Shown: in pieces, positions 7,170-13,169 of the stretch
Position numbering within the stretch: position 1 is the stretch's first letter
Layout of the letters: each line of letters starts with the position of its first letter
NCBI GenBank assembly: GCA_019689695.1
Contig: JADGHA010000055.1
Coordinates: 1 to 14,299 of the forward strand
Direction: 5' to 3'
Length of the DNA stretch: 14,299 bases
Source: Micromonosporaceae bacterium
GTDB lineage: Bacteria; Actinomycetota; Actinomycetes; Mycobacteriales; Micromonosporaceae
Position numbers and translations under genes: made by a program
Notes under the pieces: generated by a model
What the model was told of the DNA's origin: nothing
Seen by the model: only the letters and a program-made list of their open reading frames with translations
Database searches by the model: none

Positions 7170-9007
7170 CAGCCGGCGCCTCCCATGTCCTCCCGGGCGG
7201 CGGCGAGCCGGTCGAGCACCAGCAACGCCTCGGTGACCCGGACCATCGCGCTGCCCGGACGGTCGGAGATGATCGTACGGGCCCGGCGCAAGTTGGTCTG
7301 GATCTCCTGCAAGGTGCCCCGCATCGCCGGCCCCGCCTCCGTCGACCCGCCCAGCAGCTCCTGGTCGAACAGGTGCTCCGCCTCGCTGAGCAGGTCCTTG
7401 GCGATGCCGGAGAGCAGCTCGCTGGGCAGCGGCCGGTTGCCGACGATGTTCGCCGCGGTCACCAGGCACTGCACGACCCGGGAGGTGTAGTACCAGGAGG
7501 CCTGCTGGTAATGCTCGGCGACGCCGGCGAACGCGCCGGACGGCTGGTCCCACAGGTCGCGCGCGGTACCCTCCCTGATCCGACGGCTGACCAGGTGATC
7601 CCAGATCTGGTCGGCCAGGCCGAGCAGCCGGGACCGGGCCTCGGTGTCGGGCAGCAGGCTGGCGATCCGGGTGGCGCGGCGCAGCAGCAGCGGGGCGAAG
7701 TCGGAGGCGCGCCAGCTCAGCCGCGGCCCGCCGAGCTCCTCGGTGCCCTCCAGCTCGAACGCCACACCAGGGCTGTGCATGGCCACCGCGGGGTCCTTCT
7801 CGAACGGCCGGCGGGTGATCCGGGCCCGGTTGGCCAGCTCGTTCAGGACCAGGCCGACCCGGCCGAGGTCCGCGGTGGAGGCCCGCCGGCCCGGCAGGTC
7901 CTGCACCATCACCGAGGTCACCAGCAGGCTGAAGTAGTCCGACTCCCGCCCGTCGGTGGTCTGCCACGGGAGGTCCTCCAGCGGCCACCGACCGGTGCCG
8001 AAGCTGGCGATGGTGGACCAGTACTGCTGGGTCAGGTCCCACCGCTGCTGCAGCAGCCGGGACAGCCGGACCTGCTCGTCATTGAGCAGGCCGAGGATGC
8101 GGGTGCGTTCGGAGAACAGGTCCTCGATGCCGTCCAGCGCCAGCACCGTGAAGTAGAGGTACGGCGCGGCCTGCGCGACCCCCTCGCGCTGCTCGCCGAT
8201 CTTCTCGACGGTCTCGACCTGGGGCGCCCCCTTGGTGATGCCCCACGACCAGCCACACTCGAACAGCCGGTTCGGGTTCTCCAGGCCCTCCACCCGCCGG
8301 ACTCCGATGGTCACGTCCCGCAGGCCGGCGCGGATCTCCCGCAGCGACTCCCGCAGCTCGTCCAGCACCCGCCGCTCGGGCAGTCCGGCCTGGTTCACCG
8401 TCCGGCACAGCCGGCGCCCCTCGTCGGAGTCCGCGTCGAACACGAAGATGCTGAAGCTGCGCAGCAGGCCGATGATGGCCGCGGTCAGCCGGGTGCTCGC
8501 CATGGACTCCAGGGCGGCGAGCTCGGCGAGGATGTCATCCCGCCGTACGACGGTGCGGAAGACGCGGACGAAGCCGATGGTTGCCAGGGTGAGCGTGACC
8601 GACGCGGAGAAGGAGTCGACCATGTCCAGCGCCAGCTGCTCCTTGGTCGGCGGGCGGGCCGGATCCGGAGCGACGAAGTAGCTGCCCCCGGAGAAGACCG
8701 GGGTGCCGGACTCGTCGGTGTACCGCTGCATGTACTCGGTGAGCAACCGGACGATCCGGCGGGGGATCTCCACGCTGTCGCCGAAATCGCGCAGCGCCCC
8801 GAGGACGTCCTCGGCCGTCTGATCCGGACGGTCCAGCCGGAAGGCGGCGACCTCGGTGGCCGGAGCCAGCAGGCAGAGCAGCTGCTCCGCGTCGCTGATC
8901 GAGTTGCTCCGGTCGCGGCCGCCCCACTGCCACTCGCCGTTCTGGATGGATGTCCTGGTGGTCGCTCGCCAAATCTCCAGAAGCTGCTGCCGCGGCTGGA
9001 TCTTCAT
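7169..9007 (-). CDS. SCO2524 family protein, large helical (unknown function)
   Basis: A 612-residue protein resembling the SCO2524 family; no function known to me. It begins MKIQPRQQLLEIWRAT, followed by the most recognisable stretch, WGGRDRSNSISDAEQLLCLL (28-47), and EYMQRYTDESGTPVFSGGSYF (91-111). Most of the rest appears alpha-helical with many Leu, Arg and Asp residues, with further blocks at CGWSWGITKGAPQ (251-263), PYLYFTVLALDGIEDLF (282-298) and HYQQASWYYTSRVVQCL (499-515). Regularly spaced helix pairs with aromatic and acidic turns recall an alpha/alpha toroid or a scaffold, but no catalytic set stands out. No signal peptide is present, and the hydrophobic segment near 135-150 is too short and broken to call transmembrane. 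The gene sits 27 bases after the methyltransferase stop and overlaps the P-loop gene start by TGATG. Only a weak GAGG precedes its ATG. Confidence 0.85.
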   Translation of the reverse strand: MKIQPRQQLLEIWRATTRTSIQNGEWQWGGRDRSNSISDAEQLLCLLAPATEVAAFRLDRPDQTAEDVLGALRDFGDSVEIPRRIVRLLTEYMQRYTDESGTPVFSGGSYFVAPDPARPPTKEQLALDMVDSFSASVTLTLATIGFVRVFRTVVRRDDILAELAALESMASTRLTAAIIGLLRSFSIFVFDADSDEGRRLCRTVNQAGLPERRVLDELRESLREIRAGLRDVTIGVRRVEGLENPNRLFECGWSWGITKGAPQVETVEKIGEQREGVAQAAPYLYFTVLALDGIEDLFSERTRILGLLNDEQVRLSRLLQQRWDLTQQYWSTIASFGTGRWPLEDLPWQTTDGRESDYFSLLVTSVMVQDLPGRRASTADLGRVGLVLNELANRARITRRPFEKDPAVAMHSPGVAFELEGTEELGGPRLSWRASDFAPLLLRRATRIASLLPDTEARSRLLGLADQIWDHLVSRRIREGTARDLWDQPSGAFAGVAEHYQQASWYYTSRVVQCLVTAANIVGNRPLPSELLSGIAKDLLSEAEHLFDQELLGGSTEAGPAMRGTLQEIQTNLRRARTIISDRPGSAMVRVTEALLVLDRLAAAREDMGGAG

Positions 9008-9034
9008 GGGCCTCGGCCACCATCCCCGGGGTCG

Positions 9035-9820
9035 CTACCGTCCACCTGCCTTGCCGAGAGCGAGGATCATCCCTGAGTAACCCTCACGCAACGGCTCGTG
9101 CTTCTTAGGATCGACGGGCCACACGCGAATGTCTACCTCGTGGGCGATATCAGCCAGACAGTCCCGGATGTCGGCCTCATCCACCTCGACCGCGGGGAAG
9201 GGGTGGCCCCCCACCTCGTAGCCCTTGGACCCGGCCATGAACGCGGCGGCGAACGGCCGGTCCGGCTTGAGGGCTTGCACGAACCGGCGGGTGGCGTCGT
9301 GGAACTCCTGCCGGTCGGCCGAGATCGACTCGGCCACGAAGAACATGGTGCCGATGTCCCAGGTGGCCGCGGGCAGCTCGAACAGGTCGATCTTGCACAC
9401 CTTGGCCTTGCTGTAGAGCTGGGTGCGCGGGTTGCCGATCCGGGCGTACGGCGGGCTCTCCGTCAACTCGGTCCAGAACGGATCCCACACCCCCGAGTAC
9501 CAGCGCAGCTCATCCACCAGCCACTCGACATTGGACTCGGACCGGTCGGAGAGGGTGATCTCGGTGCAGAAGGGCAGCATGGCCAGCGCCGGGTACAGAT
9601 TGGACCCGGAGCCGACGTCGATGCCGCGGGTCGGCGGCGACGGGTGCCCGGCGACCGCGGTGAAGTACCGGCGAACCTCGGTGATGATGCGGCGGTCCGG
9701 CTCGCGGAGTACGGCGTAGTTGCGTTTGAGGTAGTCGACCGGGTCGAACTCGTCCCACTCGTAGTCGGCGTTGCGCCTCTTCCGTGGTGGGAGCACCTCT
9801 GGGCACGGCGCTGCCGCCAT
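9035..9820 (-). CDS. SCO2525 family SAM-dependent methyltransferase
   Basis: A class I methyltransferase of 261 residues from ATG 9820, most like the NNMT/PNMT/TEMT group, which methylates small amines, and the actinobacterial SCO2525 family. Visible motifs: the N-terminal DEFDPVDYLKRNYAVLREPD (23-42) that caps the SAM site in this group, motif I GIDVGSGSN (66-74), an acidic ribose-binding end of strand 2 at LSDRS (90-94, Asp92), the DLFELP loop (145-150) and FFVAESI (160-166). LKPDRPFAAAFMAGSKGYEVG (184-204) is the typical later strand and lid. An in-frame TTG at 9871 would add 17 residues; I prefer the ATG because the family homology begins after it. No good ribosome site is present; TAGTGT at 9829-9834 lies 8 bases before the ATG and could give a nearly leaderless mRNA. 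First gene of the leftward four-gene operon. Substrate unknown. Confidence 0.87.
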   Translation of the reverse strand: MAAAPCPEVLPPRKRRNADYEWDEFDPVDYLKRNYAVLREPDRRIITEVRRYFTAVAGHPSPPTRGIDVGSGSNLYPALAMLPFCTEITLSDRSESNVEWLVDELRWYSGVWDPFWTELTESPPYARIGNPRTQLYSKAKVCKIDLFELPAATWDIGTMFFVAESISADRQEFHDATRRFVQALKPDRPFAAAFMAGSKGYEVGGHPFPAVEVDEADIRDCLADIAHEVDIRVWPVDPKKHEPLREGYSGMILALGKAGGR

Positions 9821-9994
9821 GTCAACTGACACTACGCCACCCCGCCCAACCGCACCGGATATCCAGCACAAAGACCCACGTCAGGTCCCCTCTATACCGT
9901 CCAACCCCCCGGTGGCCCAGATTCGGCGAGGCGACAGGCAGGTCTCACTCGTACCGGCAGGCTGTCCACGGAGTCGCTGGTGTGTCAACGAAAG

Positions 9995-10020
9995 GTGTCG
10001 CGCAAGCGTGTCGCGCAAGC
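9995..10020. repeat. 13-base tandem direct repeat
   Basis: GTGTCGCGCAAGC occurs twice back to back with no mismatch. In exact 13-base phase just before it, bases 9982-9994 read GTGTCAACGAAAG, a degraded third copy (7 of 13). GTGTCGGCAA recurs at 10047-10056, also on the 13-base grid. The array lies about 175 bases upstream of the methyltransferase start. It could be a regulator's tandem binding site or a small iteron-like remnant. Confidence 0.7.
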
Positions 10021-10043
10021 GCGGAGTTTCCAGCGCAGAGTTT
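10019..10043. repeat. Near-direct repeat GCGCGGAGTTT / GCGCAGAGTTT
   Basis: Two 11-base units differing at one position start at 10019 and 10033, a 14-base period. They abut the 13-base tandem repeat and share its first base pair or two. Such clustered short direct repeats are unusual in an otherwise plain intergenic region and may extend the same regulatory element. Confidence 0.5.
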
Positions 10044-10149
10044 AGGGTGTCGGCAACCCGGGCGCGATACCCCGTTGGCTCTTCCTCGGTCAGCCACCGG
10101 GTGGCAAGTCGTGGCCGTCCCTGCTAGGCAGACGGTTCAGCGCCCGGCG

Positions 10150-11352
10150 TTACAAAGTTGTTTCCGGTTGCCGCCGCTGCGGCAGTACCTCCGACAGCGC
10201 GAGCCACGCGTAGTCGTGCCGGCAGGGCGGGCCAGCCGCGATGCCCATGGACCGCTCGTCCAGGTCGAGGATCACCGAGTACACCGTCTCGGACCGCTCC
10301 AGCGGAGCGTCGCGCTCGTCCACGTGCCGGCAGATCGCCGACGGGAAGCTGGCGTGGTCCCGGAACACGCCGGCCAGGTCGGACGCGGTCACCTTCCGGC
10401 TGGCGGCCGGCTCGGCGAGCAGCCGCCTGGCGCGCGCCGCCCGGAACGGCGAGGAGCCGCCGAAGTCCTTGGTGGTGTCCCGTACCGGCAGCGGGGTCTG
10501 TAGGTGGTTGGCGTGGGTGAGCAGACCGTCCACCGGATTCAGCCAGCCCACGTCGCCCGGCACCACCTCCAGGTCGATCATCTCGCCGCCCATTGTGGAC
10601 TCCCCGGCCGCGCCGATGAGCAGGTTGATCGAGGCGTTGCGCGGCGTGCGGCATGCCGTACGGATGGCCCAGGACAGCGTGTCGGCCTCCAGCACCGCGC
10701 GCAGCAGCACGTGGTACGGCACGCCCGGGGTGCTCGCCGGATCCAGCCCGTCACGCTCGCACCCCAGCATGTTCAGGCACACCCCGAGGCCGGCCGAGTT
10801 CAGGCCGGCCTTGGCCAGCATGCCCGCCTCAGCCAGGGTGAGCACCCCGAAGCCCCGCTCGTCGCGGCTGGCGAGGAGCACCATCGCGTCCCGCTGGTCG
10901 GGATGCCAGTCCCAGTTCTGGCCCAGCAGCAGGTGTCCGTTGGCGGTGTACGGGCCCAGTACGCCGACCGCGGTGCATGCCCCGTCGACCGCGTCCCGCG
11001 CGGGCGAAGGCCACCCACCACGCTCCAGCCGGGCCTGCTGGACCGGCGCGCCGTAGAGCAGCTCAGTGCGCGCGTTGAGGGCGTAGACCTCCTCGACGGC
11101 GACCCCGGCGCCCTCGCCGACCCCGTCGAGCATCGCCGCGACGCGCGGGTGCAGCCGCGCCGTCACCGCCCGGAAGGCGGCGCCGGCCCGGCGGATGGCG
11201 GCCTCGTCCAGGCCCGCCTGGTCGGCGAATCGGCGCCGGTACACGGCCAGGTTCGCGGCGATCCGGTCGGCCGCCGCGGTGCCGTAGGCGGCGCCGCACT
11301 CGGCCGGCGTGCCGGCGACGGCGACCAGAGGTACGGGTAGGTCGCTCCTCAT
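10150..11352 (-). CDS. C45-family Ntn acyltransferase/hydrolase (penicillin acyltransferase-like)
   Basis: A 400-residue N-terminal-nucleophile hydrolase related to acyl-CoA:6-aminopenicillanic acid acyltransferase. These enzymes cleave themselves before a cysteine that becomes the catalytic N-terminus of the beta chain. Here that residue is Cys126 in VDGACTAVGVL, followed by the typical NGHLLLGQNWDWHPDQ (138-153). The family hallmark G(T)PxExGxxxG is present at the N-terminus as AGTPAECGAAYG (13-24). NASINLLIGAAGES and LLTHANHL later in the protein are also typical. No signal peptide is visible, so it is likely cytoplasmic. Start: ATG 11352 is chosen because homology starts at once; GTG 11370 in frame would add six residues and neither has a strong ribosome site. 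Members act on amide bonds of beta-lactams, peptides or acylated amino compounds; the substrate here cannot be told. Divergent from the alpha/beta hydrolase. Confidence 0.88.
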   Translation of the reverse strand: MRSDLPVPLVAVAGTPAECGAAYGTAAADRIAANLAVYRRRFADQAGLDEAAIRRAGAAFRAVTARLHPRVAAMLDGVGEGAGVAVEEVYALNARTELLYGAPVQQARLERGGWPSPARDAVDGACTAVGVLGPYTANGHLLLGQNWDWHPDQRDAMVLLASRDERGFGVLTLAEAGMLAKAGLNSAGLGVCLNMLGCERDGLDPASTPGVPYHVLLRAVLEADTLSWAIRTACRTPRNASINLLIGAAGESTMGGEMIDLEVVPGDVGWLNPVDGLLTHANHLQTPLPVRDTTKDFGGSSPFRAARARRLLAEPAASRKVTASDLAGVFRDHASFPSAICRHVDERDAPLERSETVYSVILDLDERSMGIAAGPPCRHDYAWLALSEVLPQRRQPETTL

Positions 11353-11426
11353 GCCACCGACGGTATCCACCCGATCGCGTTCCGGGTAGCTGAGCCGGTG
11401 CGGCCGAAAATCGAGCTTCGGGCCCG

Positions 11427-11433
11427 TACCCTA
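11427..11433. promoter_or_regulatory. Overlapping divergent -10 elements (bidirectional promoter)
   Basis: TACCCTA gives TACCCT on the plus strand (11427-11432) and TAGGGT on the minus strand (11428-11433), both fitting TAnnnT. On the plus strand six bases separate it from the ATG at 11439, so transcription should begin at the start codon (leaderless; no ribosome site is present). On the minus strand it would start transcription near 11421, about 70 bases before the C45 gene. No clear -35 is seen on either side. Confidence 0.45.
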
Positions 11434-11438
11434 AAGCC

Positions 11439-12362
11439 ATGAAGGCGCCGGGGGCTGACGAGTCGTGCGTGCTGCGTGATGGACCCTGGACTCACCGTTT
11501 CGTCCACGCCAATGGCATCCGGTTCCACGCCGTCGAGGCCGGGACCGGCCCGCTGGTCCTGTTCCTGCACGGGTTCCCCGAGTTCTGGTGGGCCTGGCAC
11601 CGGGTGCTGCCGACGGTCGCGGACGCGGGGTTCCGCGCGGTAGCGGTCGACCTGCGCGGGTACGGCGCCAGTGACAAGCCGCCCCGCGGGTACGACGGTT
11701 ACACCATGGCCGCCGATGTGGCCGGCCTGATCAGGGCGCTGGGCGAGCGGCACGCCGCGCTGGTCGGCGGTGGCTACGGCGGCAGTCTGGCGTGGACGAC
11801 CACGGCGTTCCACCCGAAGCTGGTGACCAAGCTGGTGGTCGTCGGCGCCGCCCACCCGCTGCGGCTGCGGGCCGCCGTCTTCGCCGATCCGCGCGGCCAG
11901 CTCGCCGCCGCCGCCCCGGTGCTCAAGTTCCAGATCCCGCGGTACGAGCACACGCTGACCCGGGACGGCGCGGCACTCGTCGGGGAGTACCTGCGGCGCT
12001 GGGGCGGGCCGCGCTGGGTGTCCGGCCCGGAGTTCGCCGAGTACGCCGAGGCCTGCCGCCAGGCGATGCTGATCCCGCAGGCGGCGTTCTGCGCGCTCGA
12101 GGCATACCGTTGGGCGTTCCGGTCAACGCTGCGCCTGCACGGCTACCGCTTCGTCAAGCTGCTCCAGCAACCGATCATCACGCCGACCCTCCAGCTGCAC
12201 GGGGCGCTGGACACGGCAGCGCTGCCGCGCACCGCACAGGGCTCCGGCCGCTACGTCATCGCCCCGTACGAGTGGCGGCTGCTGCCCGACGTCGGCCACT
12301 TCCCGCAGATTGAAAACCCGGAGCTGGTGGCCGGCGAGGTGCTCCGCTGGATCAAGACCTGA
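11439..12362 (+). CDS. Epoxide-hydrolase-like alpha/beta hydrolase lacking the nucleophile
   Basis: A 307-residue alpha/beta hydrolase closest in pattern to soluble epoxide hydrolases. The oxyanion motif HGFPEFWWAW (44-53) and the DLRGYGASDKP segment (71-81) are typical. A cap region (about 140-240) contains Tyr residues, then HGALD with Asp258 as acid and VGHFPQIENPE with His287 as base. The nucleophile elbow, normally GHDWGG (or GHSxGG), reads GGGYGG at 110-115, so Gly112 stands where the attacking Asp or Ser should be. The codons are unambiguous in this sequence. The protein is therefore either catalytically inactive by the usual route, a binding protein, or uses another residue. Translation appears leaderless. 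Its 3' end overlaps a small gene on the opposite strand by 11 bases. Fold confidence is high; the activity is doubtful. Confidence 0.9.
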   Translation: MKAPGADESCVLRDGPWTHRFVHANGIRFHAVEAGTGPLVLFLHGFPEFWWAWHRVLPTVADAGFRAVAVDLRGYGASDKPPRGYDGYTMAADVAGLIRALGERHAALVGGGYGGSLAWTTTAFHPKLVTKLVVVGAAHPLRLRAAVFADPRGQLAAAAPVLKFQIPRYEHTLTRDGAALVGEYLRRWGGPRWVSGPEFAEYAEACRQAMLIPQAAFCALEAYRWAFRSTLRLHGYRFVKLLQQPIITPTLQLHGALDTAALPRTAQGSGRYVIAPYEWRLLPDVGHFPQIENPELVAGEVLRWIKT

Positions 12363-12714
12363 GGCTGATCGGCGCGGGCGACCCCGGCCGCGATGGGTGG
12401 GTCGCGCTGCCCTGCAGCAGGCGCCGGGCCTGGGCGGTCCATGCCCGGGCCAGGCCGTCCTCGGTGGCGCAGTCGACGCCACCGACGGTGGCCTCGACGG
12501 ACTCGACGTATGCGTTCCACCAATGCTCTACAGTGGACAGCGGGCCGGCGGCGGACCGACGGCGTGCTCTCAGCCAACCGGTAGCGACATGTGTGGCCAC
12601 GATCCCGACCAGGGTGGGATCGTCCATATACCGGCCGAGCAGCATGCCGACCCGGACGGCGACCTCCTGGTACACAAGGACGGTCTCGATGGTGACATCG
12701 ATCCAGCTCTTCAC
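12352..12714 (-). CDS. Small helical hypothetical protein
   Basis: I do not recognise this 120-residue protein. It is predicted mostly helical: MKSWIDVTIETVLVYQEVAVRVG at the N-terminus is amphipathic, followed by an acidic turn, a basic RARRR cluster (49-53) and WWNAYVESVEATVG (64-77) with aromatic residues. The C-terminal 20 residues are Pro/Ser-rich and probably disordered. No membrane segment or cysteine pair is seen. The start is GTG, chosen because a very strong ribosome site GGGGAGG lies 8 bases upstream; that is the main reason to believe the gene. It overlaps the end of the hydrolase gene on the other strand by 11 bases and may form an antisense pair with it. Confidence 0.6.
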   Translation of the reverse strand: MKSWIDVTIETVLVYQEVAVRVGMLLGRYMDDPTLVGIVATHVATGWLRARRRSAAGPLSTVEHWWNAYVESVEATVGGVDCATEDGLARAWTAQARRLLQGSATHPSRPGSPAPISLRS

Positions 12715-12722
12715 CGCGCTCG

Positions 12723-12763
12723 CCTCCCCAGGTAGCGGGCTGCGACCCTATACCGACATCATA
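12723..12763 (-). promoter_or_regulatory. Ribosome site and -10-like elements of the small gene
   Basis: On the minus strand, GGGGAGG (plus-strand 12723-12729) is ideally placed for the GTG at 12714. Upstream in an AT-rich patch are TATGAT (12758-12763) and TATAGG (12747-12752), either of which could be a -10. No good -35 accompanies them. The 95-base gap suggests the gene has its own promoter rather than depending on the genes to its right. Confidence 0.5.
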
Positions 12764-12809
12764 TTGTACTTACCATGCAGCCTCGCAGCCGCTGGCGCGT
12801 GTCGCAGGG

Positions 12810-13169
12810 TCAGGCGCGGTATTCGCCGATGTCGGTCACCTCGTTGGCCCGCGCCCAGCCCTGGTAGACGCCGAAGTCGAACTCCTCCAGCCCGAGCGAC
12901 TCGGCGACCGGGGCGCGTCCACCGGTGTACTCCAGCCGCAGCCAGCCATCCTGCTCGCCGATGATGATGAACGGCTCCCCGCGCCACTTGCAGGTGGTGC
13001 GCACGTACGCCACGTCCACCTCGGAGGCGGGCAGCACCCGCACGTACCGGCCGGGCCGGACCTCGTCGAAGCCGTCAGCCGGTTCCGACTGGTAGATGCG
13101 CACCTGGTCGCCGTCCGGGCTGGCCTCGTACTCCCGGCCATGCCAGCGAGCCACGTACCCGTCGCGCAT
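12810..13169 (-). CDS. 119-residue protein coupled to the SseB-domain gene (unknown)
   Basis: No family assignment. The 119-residue protein looks beta-rich: MRDGYVARWHGREYEASPDG, then QVRIYQSEP, RYVRVLPASEVDVAYVRTTCKWRGEPFII (42-70) and DGWLRLEYTGGRAPVAESLGLEEFDFGVYQGWA (74-106). There is one cysteine, no signal peptide and no membrane helix. The ATG overlaps the stop of the SseB-domain gene as TGATG, so the two are translationally coupled and probably work together or form a complex. Its size and acidic C-terminal half would suit a partner or immunity-type protein, but nothing in the sequence proves this. Confidence 0.75.
   Translation of the reverse strand: MRDGYVARWHGREYEASPDGDQVRIYQSEPADGFDEVRPGRYVRVLPASEVDVAYVRTTCKWRGEPFIIIGEQDGWLRLEYTGGRAPVAESLGLEEFDFGVYQGWARANEVTDIGEYRA

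Larger units (their letters stand above)
9821..10149. other. Gene-free region upstream of the methyltransferase operon
   Basis: These 329 bases lie between the stop of the C45-family gene and the start of the methyltransferase, both on the minus strand, so the promoter of the leftward operon should be here. Contents I can see are a possible -10 (TAGTGT on the minus strand, 9829-9834), a TATAGA-like hexamer on the minus strand near 9893-9898 with no matching -35, the 13-base tandem repeats at 9995-10020 and the near-repeat pair at 10019-10043. Open frames here have poor composition (many Ser and Arg) and no ribosome sites. I see no tRNA and no clear terminator for the C45 gene. Confidence 0.5.

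Noticed and set aside
7170..8042. Upstream extension of the P-loop gene frame
   Set aside because: Shadow of the SCO2524-like gene; the P-loop fold begins at once after ATG 7169, which has a good ribosome site.
7373..9076. Very long plus-strand open frame antisense to the SCO2524-like gene
   Set aside because: It mirrors the codon bias of the real gene on the other strand; its translation is Gly/Arg/Pro/Gln-rich low complexity with no motif.
9771..10127. Plus-strand open frame in the gene-free region
   Set aside because: Ser/Arg/Pro-rich translation, no ribosome site, and it begins inside the methyltransferase gene.
10055..10149. Possible tRNA or structured RNA before the C45 gene end
   Set aside because: A GGTTCA-like string is present, but no acceptor stem or cloverleaf could be folded by eye.
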